A stretch of DNA of 64,000 nucleotides from the NCBI GenBank assembly GCA_033762735.1, contig JANRLJ010000155.1, forward strand, positions 49,687 to 113,686, in the 5' to 3' direction. The stretch is from JANRLJ01 sp033762735 (GTDB lineage Bacteria > Chloroflexota > Anaerolineae > Aggregatilineales > Phototrophicaceae). Both the position numbers and the translations under genes were made by a program. The stretch's first letter is position 1. Each line of letters starts with the position of its first letter. Positions 51,065-60,001 of this stretch are shown here, piece after piece. The notes below the pieces were generated by a model. It was not told where the DNA came from, searched no databases, and worked only from the letters and a program-made list of their open reading frames with translations.

Positions 51065-51919
51065 ATGCTGAGCGATCCGCCGCCTGAAAAAAATCGCCGC
51101 CCGTCGCGACCGCACCCGCTGGAAGCCCAGCCCGCCGAACCGAGCAGCGATGCCCAGCCACCCCGTCAGCGGATTCAGCTTCATATCCCGGTCGTGCGCC
51201 CACTGCTGACCTACTCGCTCATCGCGCTCAACCTGGCGATCTTCTTCGTCGCGTTTTTTATCCTGAATGTGAATGACCGCGACCTGTTGTATGACTGGGG
51301 CGCGAACAATGGTCGCTTCGTGCTGCATTTTGGCGAATTCTACCGTCTGACGACCTCCATGTTCCTGCACGGCAATATCGCGCATGTCGTGTTCAACATG
51401 CTCTCGCTCTATTACATCGGTTCTGCGATTGAGCGCTTCTTCGGCCATTTTCGCTTTGGCCTGATCTATTTCTTCGGCGGTCTGGCAGGGTCGATTTCCA
51501 GCGCAATCCTGAACAACCTGAACAGCTATTCGGTGGGTGCCTCAGGTGCGGTGTTCGCCATCCTCGGCGCACAGATTGTGTTCATCTATCGTCATCGCAA
51601 ATTACTCGGTCAAGGCGGGCAGGCGCAGCTTCGCCAGCTGGTCATCATCGCCGCGATGAACCTTGCGCTTGGCTTTGCCAGCGGACTCAATACCGGCGGT
51701 GTCGTCATCGACAACTGGGCCCATATCGGCGGGCTGGCGGGCGGCGCGGTGCTGACCTGGTTCATTGGGCCGCTCTACATTTTCGGCCATCATCCGCAGC
51801 ATCCTGGTGAATATATCGCCGAGGACATCAACCCACTGCACAGGCGCTATCAGGCTTTATTGATGTTTGTCTCGGTCATGCTGGCCGCCTTAATTGTCGC
51901 ATCCATGATTTCGCGTTAA
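51065..51919 (+). CDS. Rhomboid-family intramembrane serine protease
   Basis: A 284-residue protease with a Pro-rich cytoplasmic N terminus (about 45 residues) and at least six TM helices. The catalytic dyad is S160 in GASGAVFA (TM4) and H220 in NWAHIGGLAGG (TM6). Loop 1 carries FLHGNIAHVVFNMLSLYYIG, the family's HxxHxxxN-like signature. It cuts single-span membrane proteins within the bilayer. The next gene encodes a single-span protein, which would be a natural substrate to consider, though nothing in the sequence proves this. Confidence 0.93.
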   Translation: MLSDPPPEKNRRPSRPHPLEAQPAEPSSDAQPPRQRIQLHIPVVRPLLTYSLIALNLAIFFVAFFILNVNDRDLLYDWGANNGRFVLHFGEFYRLTTSMFLHGNIAHVVFNMLSLYYIGSAIERFFGHFRFGLIYFFGGLAGSISSAILNNLNSYSVGASGAVFAILGAQIVFIYRHRKLLGQGGQAQLRQLVIIAAMNLALGFASGLNTGGVVIDNWAHIGGLAGGAVLTWFIGPLYIFGHHPQHPGEYIAEDINPLHRRYQALLMFVSVMLAALIVASMISR

Positions 51920-52127
51920 GCTCCTTTACCTTCTATAGAATTACGACGGCAGACTCTTTACGAAATTTATATTTTCCCTCCCCATCTAGGCAACCCTTCA
52001 CTTTTCCTTTCTATTTAAATAATACAAACATAACTTGCATTTTTTAGGATTTATTTACATAATTCATAATTGTAAAGAAAGTGTAAGTCGAAAACCTTTC
52101 GTTAAAAAAGAATGGATTTAGTAGTAA

Positions 52128-52133
52128 TATAGT
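52128..52133 (+). promoter_or_regulatory. Possible -10 box upstream of the small single-TM gene
   Basis: TATAGT at the end of an AT-rich stretch (51950-52135) that contrasts with its GC-rich flanks. The expected start site is near 52140, 36 bases before the ATG. No clear -35. Confidence 0.4.
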
Positions 52134-52175
52134 GGTGGTTCTTCATCATCCAACACTTAGATAGAAAGATGTATC

Positions 52176-52430
52176 ATGACCGTCATTACCAAGCGCAACC
52201 CGCGTATCCGTGCGCGGAAGGCCGCACGCGCCCAAGAGGCTGTGCCCAATGCTGAAGCCATCGCAGAGTCGCCTGTCGCTGAAGCGCTGGAATATAGTGC
52301 GGAATATATTGAGAAACCTGGCCTGAGCGGCATTAATCCCCTCGTTCTCGGCATTACCATTATGGTCGGGCTGATGATGTGGGCGGGAATTTTCTATCTG
52401 GGATACGCCGCGCTGAACTGGGTGTTCTAA
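52176..52430 (+). CDS. Small single-TM protein, 84 residues
   Basis: I do not recognise the family. The N-terminal 50 residues are basic then acidic (KRNPRIRARKAARAQE, EALEYSAEYIEKPG). One membrane helix follows near the C terminus (PLVLGITIMVGLMMWAGIFYLGYAALNW). It is preceded by about 250 bp of AT-rich DNA with a TATAGT box. Position between the rhomboid protease and the GT-C/flippase fusion suggests a membrane role. The coding style (GC-rich third positions) supports a real gene. Confidence 0.7.
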   Translation: MTVITKRNPRIRARKAARAQEAVPNAEAIAESPVAEALEYSAEYIEKPGLSGINPLVLGITIMVGLMMWAGIFYLGYAALNWVF

Positions 52431-52494
52431 CCAACCTCGAAAATTTGCCACCGCGCATGTATAGTTTTTTGGCTGTGTGCCAAAGGATATTTTC

Positions 52495-55400
52495 ATGCGC
52501 CGCATTATGCGCCAACGCCTCGTTGATTTTGCCCTGCTTGCCCTGCTGTTTCTCGCACCGCTGGTGATGTTCTGGCCGCAGACGGTCGGTGGAAGAACCC
52601 TGCTCCCAACGGAAAATCTTTACCAGTACGAACCCTACGCCACCTACCGCGAGGTGGTTCGCGCACCGGAAGTTCCCCACAACCACCTGCTCTCTGACCT
52701 GGCGCTGCAGAATATGCAGTGGAAGGCGCTGCTGCGGGACAATCTCGCACAGGGTGAAATTCCGCTGTGGAATTCGCATCAGTTTTCCGGTATTCCTTTC
52801 ATGGCCGCCGGGCAGCAGTCCGCGCTCTATCCCCTCAGCATCCTCTATTATGTGCTGCCGCTGACCGCTGCTTATGGCTGGTTCACCGTCCTGAACCTGT
52901 GGCTGGCGGGCGCGTTCATGTACCTGTTCGTGCGCGGACTCGGTGTGCTGCCGGTTGGCGGATTGATCGCCGCCCTCACCTATCAACTATGCGGATTCTT
53001 CATTGCGAGCGCCGTGTTCCCGATGATAACGGGCGCGGCGGCCTGGCTCCCGCTCATTCTGCTGATGATCGAGTTCATCATCCGCCGCCAGCCGATCATT
53101 GGGCGCGATGCAGCACCCTTGTGGGTGGCGATTGGTGCGGTGGCGCTGGCCTGCAACATCTTCGCCGGGCATATCGAGATGACCATCTACACCCTGCTCA
53201 TTGCCGGGTATTACGCTGCCGGACGGCTGCTGTGGGACGCATGGCGCAGCCGCGCCCTGCCCTTTCGTCCGGCGCTGTGGTTGGTGGCAATGGTGGTGCT
53301 CGGCCTGTGTCTGGGTGCGCTGCAACTGCTACCGCTGTATGAATTCGCCAACACCAACTGGCGTGCCGAACGGAGCAACTTTGCGCAGGTGCTCAGCTAT
53401 ACCCATCCCCTGCGCGATCTGATTCAGTTTGCCATGCCCAACTTCTACGGCAATCCGTCCCATCACAGTGTCTTCGACTGGTTCCGCCTGGAGTCCGTCC
53501 CGGTCACGGTCAACGCCTTCGGCCAGCCGATCACGCACACCGAATGGGGCATCAAGAACTATGTCGAAAGTGCCCTTTACGTTGGCATCCTGCCGCTGGT
53601 GCTGGCGGCCTTCGCGCTCGTCACCGCCTGGGTAGATCGACACGTGCGGAGCGACCAGCCGCCGCTGCGCCCCTTGTTCGCGCTGCTTGGCTTGCTCGGC
53701 CTGACGTTCATGTTCGGCCTGCCGACGTATGCGCTGGTCTATTTCCTGCCGGGCATTAATCAACTCAATTCGGCTTTCCGCTGGATTTACGCCGTCACGT
53801 TTGTGGTGGCGGTGCTGGCCGGATTTGGTACGTCCGAACTGGTGCAGATGACGAGCGACAAAATCCGCCGCCTGGCGGGGATGTTCGGAGCGGGTCTACT
53901 CGCGATGGGCGGGCTGGTGCTTGCGGCGCTGCTGCTGAGCCGCCTTTTCTATCCACAGGTCGAGCCGCTGATGCAGTGGATGATCGACAACATGGTCACG
54001 GCCACAGGCGAACCCGCCGCCAGCCGCTTTGCCGATGCAAGGATGTTTTACAGCTACCAGTTCACCAATGCCCTGATCTTCGGGCTGATGTCCCTCGGCA
54101 GCGGCCTGATTTTTACATGGGCAGGGCGCGACCGCACACAACGCAGGGAGCGCATTTCCGCATGGCAGATCGCAGCCGGAGCGCTGGTCGCGGTCGATCT
54201 GATGATCGCGTCCTGGGGCTTTAACGCCGCCTCTGATCCGCTGCTGCTGGATTTCACCCCGCCGAGCATTCAGTGGTTGCAGGAACGACAGGCCCAGGAA
54301 GGCCCATTCCGCTATATCACCTTCGAGGATGTGACGAAGCACCCGCCGCTGTTTCAGGCCAACATGACCCTGCGCTATGGGTTGGATGACGTGCGCGGCT
54401 ATGACAGCATCATCCCGGCGCAGTACGTCGAGTACATGCGCTCGACCTCACCGCAGCCGCAGTTGGATTACAACCGTATCGCGCCGCTTTATGCCGACCG
54501 CGTGGACGAGATCAACTGGACGCGGCTGTCGCTGCTGAACGTGCGGTATCTCATCACGCATCGTTCAGTGCATCTCGACGATTATCTCCCGCCGGAACGC
54601 GACCCGCGCTTTGGCACGGCGATTCCGCGCGAACCCGTTTACGAAGACGAAGCCGTGCGCATCTGGCAGCTACAGGCATTCGACCGCGCCTTCACTGTCC
54701 AGTCCAACCAGCCGACTCCCGATTTTGTGCTGGATAACCTGTACTTTACGGGCTACTACACGGCGATCTATAACGACACCGGGCGCGAAAAGCTGATCGA
54801 CATCAGCCTTCCGGCGACGGAAGATACCGCATGGCTGGTCGTCAGCGAGACGTACATGCCAGGGTGGCGCGCTTTCATCCGCCCGCGTGGTGGGACAGAT
54901 GCCGAGGAACAGCCGCTTGACGTGGCGCGAGTGCTGGAAAACTTCATCGGTATTCGGCTGCCAAGCGACAACGCCGAATACACGGTGCGCTTGGTCTACA
55001 GCCCGGCCAGCTTCCAGATCGGCCTGTTTGCGTCCATCATCAGCGGCGGACTGCTATTGCTGCTGGCAGGCATGTGGGCGTGGGGCTTCCTCTTTCGCCC
55101 ACAGGAAGCCACCGCCGGAACTGCCGCCCGCGTCGCCCGCAACAGTCTCGCACCCATCATCCTGAATCTGTTCAACCGGGGCATCGACTTTGCGTTTGCC
55201 TTCGTGATGCTGCGGGTGCTGGGACCGGAAAATGCCGGGCTGTATCAGTACGCTGTGACGATTTTCGTCTGGTTCGACATTTTCACAAATTTCGGCCTGA
55301 ACACCTATCTCACCCGTGAAGTCGCCCGTGACCGCTCGAAAGCCGGGTACTATCTGCTCAATACAAGCCTGCTGCGCCTGGGTCTGGTCGTGGTCGGCAT

Positions 55401-56619
55401 TCCGCTGCTGGTCGGGTTTATCGCCGCACGGCAGAACCTTGTCGCCTCACCGCTCAGCAGCGAGGCGATCATCGTGCTGGTGCTGCTCTATGCGGGTCTG
55501 CTGCCCAGCAGCCTGAGCACCGGGCTGACCGCGCTCTATTATGCCTTCGAGAAAGCCGAAGTCCCCGCCGCCGTCGCCACGCTGACCACGCTCAATAAAG
55601 CGGTGTTCGGCCTGGCCGCGCTGCTAATGGGCTGGGGCATCGTCGGGCTGGCCGGGGTGAGCATCATCCTGAACTTCATCACGCTGGCGATACTGCTCTA
55701 CGGGGCGCGGGAGATGCTCGGCGGCGGGCGTGAACGATCACAGCCGCGTTCTGGCCTGATGCGCGGGATGCTCAACCAGAGCTGGCCGCTGATGCTCAAC
55801 CATTTCCTGGCGACCATCTTTTTCCAGATCGACATCATTATCCTGGAAGCGTCGCAAGGCACGGCCATCGTCGGGAAATATGGTGTAGCCTACAAATGGC
55901 TGATGGCGATCAACGTCATCCCGGCTTTTTTCACGCAGGCGCTTCTGCCCGTGATGGCACGGCAGGCAGAGCAGGATGTGAATGCACTGCGCCGCACCGT
56001 GACTCTGGGATTGAAACTACTGCTGGCGATTGCGGTGCCGCTGGCGGTGGTCTTTACTTTTTCGGCGCAAACGCTCACACTGATTCTGGGCGGGGCCGAG
56101 TATCTGCCCGAAGGCGCGATTGCGCTGCAAATCATGATCTGGAGCATCCTGATCGGCTGGATGAACAGCCTGACGCAGTATGTGCTGATCGCGCTCGACG
56201 TACAGCGGCGCATCACCGGGGCGTTTGCGGTCGCCGTGACGTTCAATATCGTCACCAATATCATTCTAATTCCGCACTATGGTTATGTCGCGGCAGCGCT
56301 GACCACGATTGCGTCGGAACTGGTGCTGTTCGTCGCGTTCGGGCTGCTGCTGCGGCGGGAGATGGGCGGCCTTGCATGGACGAGCATTCTGCCGCGTCCG
56401 GTGATCGCAGGCTTGGGGATGCTGGCAGTGGTGGCGGGCTTGTGGGCGGTGCAGCCCATCATCGCCCTTTCAGCCGGGAGCATGATTTATCTCGCGCTGC
56501 TGGTGATGCTCCGGCCGCTTTCTGCGCAGGAAATCAGGATGCTGCTGCCGATTCTGCCCGGCAGGCTGCGCACGCATTTGCAGGCACGGTTCGCTCAGCA
56601 GGAGGCCGCGCCTGCCTGA
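52495..56619 (+). CDS. Fusion of YfhO-like GT-C membrane protein and Wzx/MATE-type polysaccharide flippase
   Basis: A single uninterrupted 1374-residue frame. Residues 1 to about 560 are a YfhO-like multi-TM domain (FLAPLVMFWPQTVGGRTLLP, HQFSGIPFMAAGQQSALYP) of the GT-C glycosyltransferase type. Residues about 570-850 are a soluble extracytoplasmic domain ending near one TM helix (LLLLLAGMWAWGFLF). From about residue 878 to the end is a 12-14 TM polysaccharide exporter (ARVARNSLAPIILNLFNRGIDF, RVLGPENAGLYQYAV, QIDIIILEASQGTAIVGKYGVAYKW). Start ATG 52495 follows AAGGA by seven bases. I infer a combined glycosylation and lipid-linked sugar flipping protein. A strong terminator follows. Confidence 0.88.
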   Translation: MRRIMRQRLVDFALLALLFLAPLVMFWPQTVGGRTLLPTENLYQYEPYATYREVVRAPEVPHNHLLSDLALQNMQWKALLRDNLAQGEIPLWNSHQFSGIPFMAAGQQSALYPLSILYYVLPLTAAYGWFTVLNLWLAGAFMYLFVRGLGVLPVGGLIAALTYQLCGFFIASAVFPMITGAAAWLPLILLMIEFIIRRQPIIGRDAAPLWVAIGAVALACNIFAGHIEMTIYTLLIAGYYAAGRLLWDAWRSRALPFRPALWLVAMVVLGLCLGALQLLPLYEFANTNWRAERSNFAQVLSYTHPLRDLIQFAMPNFYGNPSHHSVFDWFRLESVPVTVNAFGQPITHTEWGIKNYVESALYVGILPLVLAAFALVTAWVDRHVRSDQPPLRPLFALLGLLGLTFMFGLPTYALVYFLPGINQLNSAFRWIYAVTFVVAVLAGFGTSELVQMTSDKIRRLAGMFGAGLLAMGGLVLAALLLSRLFYPQVEPLMQWMIDNMVTATGEPAASRFADARMFYSYQFTNALIFGLMSLGSGLIFTWAGRDRTQRRERISAWQIAAGALVAVDLMIASWGFNAASDPLLLDFTPPSIQWLQERQAQEGPFRYITFEDVTKHPPLFQANMTLRYGLDDVRGYDSIIPAQYVEYMRSTSPQPQLDYNRIAPLYADRVDEINWTRLSLLNVRYLITHRSVHLDDYLPPERDPRFGTAIPREPVYEDEAVRIWQLQAFDRAFTVQSNQPTPDFVLDNLYFTGYYTAIYNDTGREKLIDISLPATEDTAWLVVSETYMPGWRAFIRPRGGTDAEEQPLDVARVLENFIGIRLPSDNAEYTVRLVYSPASFQIGLFASIISGGLLLLLAGMWAWGFLFRPQEATAGTAARVARNSLAPIILNLFNRGIDFAFAFVMLRVLGPENAGLYQYAVTIFVWFDIFTNFGLNTYLTREVARDRSKAGYYLLNTSLLRLGLVVVGIPLLVGFIAARQNLVASPLSSEAIIVLVLLYAGLLPSSLSTGLTALYYAFEKAEVPAAVATLTTLNKAVFGLAALLMGWGIVGLAGVSIILNFITLAILLYGAREMLGGGRERSQPRSGLMRGMLNQSWPLMLNHFLATIFFQIDIIILEASQGTAIVGKYGVAYKWLMAINVIPAFFTQALLPVMARQAEQDVNALRRTVTLGLKLLLAIAVPLAVVFTFSAQTLTLILGGAEYLPEGAIALQIMIWSILIGWMNSLTQYVLIALDVQRRITGAFAVAVTFNIVTNIILIPHYGYVAAALTTIASELVLFVAFGLLLRREMGGLAWTSILPRPVIAGLGMLAVVAGLWAVQPIIALSAGSMIYLALLVMLRPLSAQEIRMLLPILPGRLRTHLQARFAQQEAAPA

Positions 56620-56623
56620 ATCA

Positions 56624-56653
56624 AAAGCGGGGGTAGATTGCTGCCCCCGCTTT
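56624..56653. terminator. Strong rho-independent terminator hairpin
   Basis: AAAGCGGGGG (56624-56633), loop of ten bases, CCCCCGCTTT (56644-56653): a perfect 10-bp stem. It lies 5 bases after the stop of the fusion gene in a convergent gap. A and T runs on both sides could let it act in both directions. Confidence 0.85.
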
Positions 56654-56701
56654 GACGTTCTATTTGCAAGAGAGGTTGTTGAGCGCGTTGACCTGGAAGG
56701 G

Positions 56702-57025
56702 TTACTGGTGCTTGGCGGTTGCTTCCTCGCCATTGACCCGGACCGCCTGGATATTATTGTAAACAATCATGCGCGTGACGTAGGGATTGTTCAACACGCG
56801 CATCGTCCGTTCTTCGCCACTGCGGTGCAGCTTGATGTGATAGACCGTGATCTGCCGCATCCCCGCGAACCATTTATCTTCATACTGAACAACCGGGTCC
56901 ATTTCCCACCCGTTGCGCAGGGCCGTCAGCAGCCCATCGCCCCCGCTGTACTCTTCTGATGCTGGAGACCAATGTTTCACGATGTCCATGTACTGTACGT
57001 GAAAATTGACGGTTGAATTGTCCAT
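56702..57025 (-). CDS. Small protein of unknown function, 107 residues
   Basis: Not recognised. A soluble alpha/beta protein without signal peptide (FHVQYMDIVKHWSPASEEYSGGDGLL, QITVYHIKLHRSGEERTMRVL, MIVYNNIQAVRVNGEEA). Codon use and the ATG at 57025 look sound, with AGG-like bases (AAATTTGAGG-type) upstream. It stands alone, convergent with the fusion gene and divergent from asnS. Confidence 0.65.
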   Translation of the reverse strand: MDNSTVNFHVQYMDIVKHWSPASEEYSGGDGLLTALRNGWEMDPVVQYEDKWFAGMRQITVYHIKLHRSGEERTMRVLNNPYVTRMIVYNNIQAVRVNGEEATAKHQ

Positions 57026-57390
57026 AGTCGCGCTTGTGACCTCAAATTTTCCAGGGGTTTACGATTTTTATGTAATTATACAACGCACTTGGATAGTTTC
57101 AACAAGCACCAGGTTAACCGTTGTTTAAATTTTGTTACGCAAATTGCCGCAAAGCAGGCTCATCAGATGCTTATTGTGTTTTTTTTCACAAAATTCGGTG
57201 AAAAGACCTTTTTCAGTATATTTTTGAATAAGTATTTTTATAGAAAGAATACGTACTGAACGCTGTGCAGGTTGCACGTGCATATTGCATACAATGCCTA
57301 AATGCACAAACCTCCGTCCTGCACCTACGATCTCTGCTATAATGCCAGGCTTAACTGAACATTTTTACATGGAAAAGACGAGGTTTTCCT
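57026..57390. other. AT-rich intergenic region, no gene
   Basis: 365 bp between divergent genes, noticeably AT-rich from 57060 to 57300, with T and A runs. It contains the asnS promoter at 57336-57343. No repeat of the dispersed families is seen. Confidence 0.6.
57335..57343 (+). promoter_or_regulatory. Extended -10 promoter for asnS
   Basis: TGC-TATAAT (TATAAT 57338-57343), start site near 57350 and a 40-base leader to GTG 57391. Same TGC-TATAAT box as the GT4 promoter at 42838. Confidence 0.55.
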
Positions 57391-58728
57391 GTGGCACCCA
57401 TCATTCAAATCCGCGATATTGCCCAGTACGACGGGCAGGAAGTCACGCTGCGCGGTTGGGTCTATGACAAAACCGGCAAGGGCAAGCTGCAATTTATCAA
57501 GCTGCGCGACGGCACAGGGATTGTGCAGTGCGTGGGCTTTAAGAACGACATGGACGCCGAGCAGTTCGAGATGGCGGGCAAGCTGGGGCAGGAATCGTCG
57601 GTCGTGATTACGGGCAGCGTCCGTGCTGACCAGCGCGCTCCCGGCATCCCCGGCGGTTACGAGGTGGGGATTAAACATCTGGAAGTGCTGCAAAACGCTG
57701 CCGACTACCCCATCACACCCAAAGAACACGGCGTCGAATTCCTGATGGATCATCGTCACCTGTGGGTGCGTTCCAGCCGTCAGTGGGCGATTCTGCGCAT
57801 CCGCGCCACCATCGTCAACGCGCTGCGCAACTGGCTGGACGATCACGGCTATCTGCTGGTCGATACACCCATCATCACCCCCAACGCAGGCGAAGACACG
57901 ACTTCGCTGTTCGAGATCGACTACTTCGGCGAACCCGCCTTTCTGGCGCAGACCGGGCAGCTTTACAACGAAGCCAACATGGGATCATTCGGGAGGGTGT
58001 ACTGCTTCGGCCCAACCTTCCGTGCGGAAAAATCCAAGACGCGCCGCCATCTGATGGAATTCTGGATGCTGGAGCCGGAAGTGGCGTTCATGTCGCTGGA
58101 AGAACTGATGGACATGGAAGAACAGTTGATTAGCCATGTCGTGGAGCGAGTGCTGGCAAAGCACCGCCCCGAACTGGAAATCCTGGAACGCGACATCGCG
58201 CGGTTAGAAGCGATTACCGCCCCCTTCGCTCGCATCAGCTATGATGAGGCGGTGGAGCGGCTGCAAAAGCTGGTGGCGGAAACGACCGACGAGGAACAGA
58301 AGCAATTGCTCAAAATCGAGTGGGGGGAGGACTTCGGCAGCCCGCACGAAACTGCGCTGGCCGAAATGTTCGATAAGCCCGTGTTCGTCTACCACTACCC
58401 GACAGCCATTAAAGCCTTTTACATGCAGCCTGTGGAAGGCCGTCCGGAAGTCTGCCGCAGCGTCGATCTGCTCGCGCCTGAAGGCTATGGCGAAATCACG
58501 GGCGGCAGCGAGCGCATCTATGACCCCGAACTGATCGAGGAGCGCGTCAGTACAATCGGCCTGCCACGCGAGGCCTATACCTGGTATCTGGAACTGCGGC
58601 AGTTCGGCACGGTGCCGCACGCGGGCTTCGGTTTAGGGCTGGAGCGCACCGTCGCCTGGATTTGCGGCCTGCCGCACGTGCGCGAGACGATTCCCTACGC
58701 GCGGATGCTGAACCGCAAGTATCCGTAA
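57391..58728 (+). CDS. asnS: Asparaginyl-tRNA synthetase
   Basis: A 445-residue class IIb synthetase that charges tRNA-Asn. The OB-fold anticodon-binding domain occupies residues 1-110 (VTLRGWVYDKTGKGKLQFIKLRDGTG, split by family conventions). The catalytic domain has motif 2 CFGPTFRAEKSKTRRHLMEFWMLEPE from about 205 and motif 3 GFGLGLERTVAW at about 411, ending in the RKYP typical of this enzyme. Start is GTG 57391 with GAGG eight bases upstream. A hairpin terminator follows. It stands alone. Confidence 0.97.
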   Translation: MAPIIQIRDIAQYDGQEVTLRGWVYDKTGKGKLQFIKLRDGTGIVQCVGFKNDMDAEQFEMAGKLGQESSVVITGSVRADQRAPGIPGGYEVGIKHLEVLQNAADYPITPKEHGVEFLMDHRHLWVRSSRQWAILRIRATIVNALRNWLDDHGYLLVDTPIITPNAGEDTTSLFEIDYFGEPAFLAQTGQLYNEANMGSFGRVYCFGPTFRAEKSKTRRHLMEFWMLEPEVAFMSLEELMDMEEQLISHVVERVLAKHRPELEILERDIARLEAITAPFARISYDEAVERLQKLVAETTDEEQKQLLKIEWGEDFGSPHETALAEMFDKPVFVYHYPTAIKAFYMQPVEGRPEVCRSVDLLAPEGYGEITGGSERIYDPELIEERVSTIGLPREAYTWYLELRQFGTVPHAGFGLGLERTVAWICGLPHVRETIPYARMLNRKYP

Positions 58729-58734
58729 CCCATC

Positions 58735-58768
58735 AACCGCCAGTTGCTTTACTTTGCTGGCGGTTTTT
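58735..58768 (+). terminator. Rho-independent terminator after asnS
   Basis: AACCGCCAG (58735-58743), loop, CTGGCGGTT (58757-58765), then TTT. It lies 6 bases after the stop in a convergent gap. Confidence 0.85.
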
Positions 58769-58796
58769 ATTGGCTTTCGGATAACGTCTCTCCCAT

Positions 58797-59081
58797 CTAC
58801 AAACGCACGATTTTTTCGCGTGGAATACCTGCTGCTTCCAGCGCTTGCCACAGTGGGCGATCTGTCGTGTCTTCGTCAATCACCACAGAATCGCCCACAA
58901 TTCGTGCCATCACCACCACGCGCGCTTTAAAAGGACGGGGTAAATCCGGCACGACAACCACTGCATAAGTGCGCCGTTGATGATCGACAATGGGATATGT
59001 CTCTGCCTGTATTGCAGGCCCGGCATAAACTTCGACTTCCCTTTGTACAACGGCCGCTAAATCAATAGTCAAGTGGTTCAT
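58797..59081 (-). CDS. XisI-like protein (element excision factor XisI family)
   Basis: A 94-residue protein whose C terminus (VGDSVVIDEDTTDRPLWQALEAAGIPREKIV, in two parts here) matches the typical ending of XisI proteins: an acidic IDxDxT segment and a LxEAGIPKExIVL helix. The middle strands (RRTYAVVVVPDLPRP, ARVVVMARI) fit its fold. XisI proteins were named for excision of the fdxN element in Nostoc, but most homologues lie outside such elements and have no proven role. No XisH partner is adjacent. It follows the SinR/Cas2-like gene by 11 bases. Confidence 0.6.
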   Translation of the reverse strand: MNHLTIDLAAVVQREVEVYAGPAIQAETYPIVDHQRRTYAVVVVPDLPRPFKARVVVMARIVGDSVVIDEDTTDRPLWQALEAAGIPREKIVRL

Positions 59082-59092
59082 TCAAGCTTTTC

Positions 59093-59383
59093 CTATTGTG
59101 TCTGCGGGAAGCGGCTTTTAAGCCACGCCTGCAAATCGGCCTTCACGCCCTCGTCGCCGCCGATGTCCTGAATGTCCACCTTCAGCACAATCAACTCGTC
59201 TTCGGGGAACAGCGTCCGTTCCAGGCGGCTGTACCAGTAGCCCGCGCTGTCCGCCGTGCAGATCAGCCAGGCCGTATCGTCCAGTTCATAGCTGTCGGCC
59301 TTTTCCAGCAGTTCGAGCAGCGCTTCGTCCTGCTGCGGTGGATAAAGCGTGTAGCTGACCAGCAGCAAATGTTTGTCCTGCAT
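59093..59383 (-). CDS. Small ferredoxin-fold protein resembling SinR/Cas2-like family
   Basis: The 96-residue protein has the order strand (KHLLLVSYTLY), helix (QDEALLELLEKADSYEL), strand (DTAWLICTADSAG), helix (YWYSRLERTLFP), strand (DELIVLKVDI). This is the layout of Cas2-like and SinR-type small proteins (for example, 'SYDL...W.I.T..SA..I...L......D.l.V..v'). No cas1 or CRISPR array is nearby, so it would be a stand-alone relative. AAAGGA lies six bases before the ATG. It sits 15 bases after the ABM gene and 11 before the XisI-like gene, in one leftward operon. Assignment is tentative. Confidence 0.5.
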   Translation of the reverse strand: MQDKHLLLVSYTLYPPQQDEALLELLEKADSYELDDTAWLICTADSAGYWYSRLERTLFPEDELIVLKVDIQDIGGDEGVKADLQAWLKSRFPQTQ

Positions 59384-59398
59384 GAAAGTCCTTTGGGG

Positions 59399-60001
59399 CT
59401 ATAGCCTCTTTGATGAGTTTGGCTTCCTGAACAGCCAGAAGGCGAACAGGCGGGAGAGGCGCGGCATGACTACATAGGTCATCAGTGTGAGGACGATGGC
59501 GGGCTGAATCAGCAGCAGCAGCACATCGGGCATCACCAGCGGGCGCAGCACCATCGAGACGAGCACTGTCAGCGGCACGACCGCCAGCCAGGAGATCATG
59601 ACCTGCTTATAGCGCGGCGGCATCTGCATCGCAGCCGTGTTCATGTTTGCAGGCGGCGTAAACCAGTATTCCAGCCCGCTGAATTCCTCGACATGCACCT
59701 CACCCTCAATCAACGGTTTGACCTGCTCCAGCCAGCGCTGCCGCACTTCGGACTCAAACCACTCCTTAAGATGGTTGTAGCTGTCGAACTGAAAGATGAT
59801 GACATATTCCGGGTGCGCGTGGTCAGCCGGGCGGATAAAGCTGGCGCCGAGATGACCGGGGAATTGATGCGCTTCCCGCGTCACGTCCTTCGCCCAGGCT
59901 TCAAACTGACGCTCATACCCTGGCTTTACCCGCCGCGAGAACACCACCGTAAACGGCGCATTTTCATCCATCCCTGCTTTTACGGCCTTGTCCTCGATCA
60001 T
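59399..60001 (-). CDS. ABM (antibiotic biosynthesis monooxygenase)-domain membrane protein
   Basis: The 200-residue protein has an N-terminal ABM dimeric ferredoxin-like domain (FTVVFSRRVKPGYERQFEAWA ... FPGHLGASFIRP ... YVIIFQFDSYNHLKEWFESEVR). Two C-terminal TM helices follow (VMISWLAVVPLTVLVSMVL, VLLLLIQPAIVLTLMTYVV). The ABM fold acts in some quinol or heme monooxygenases; the membrane-bound form has no settled function. The start is ATG 60001, overlapping the M23 peptidase stop (ATGA). The longer open frame upstream to 60403 lies inside the peptidase gene in another frame and is discarded. Confidence 0.85.
   Translation of the reverse strand: MIEDKAVKAGMDENAPFTVVFSRRVKPGYERQFEAWAKDVTREAHQFPGHLGASFIRPADHAHPEYVIIFQFDSYNHLKEWFESEVRQRWLEQVKPLIEGEVHVEEFSGLEYWFTPPANMNTAAMQMPPRYKQVMISWLAVVPLTVLVSMVLRPLVMPDVLLLLIQPAIVLTLMTYVVMPRLSRLFAFWLFRKPNSSKRL

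Noticed and set aside
59093..59383. A CRISPR Cas2 protein.
   Set aside because: Only the fold layout fits; there is no cas1, no array and the assignment to a Cas2-like or SinR-like family is tentative.
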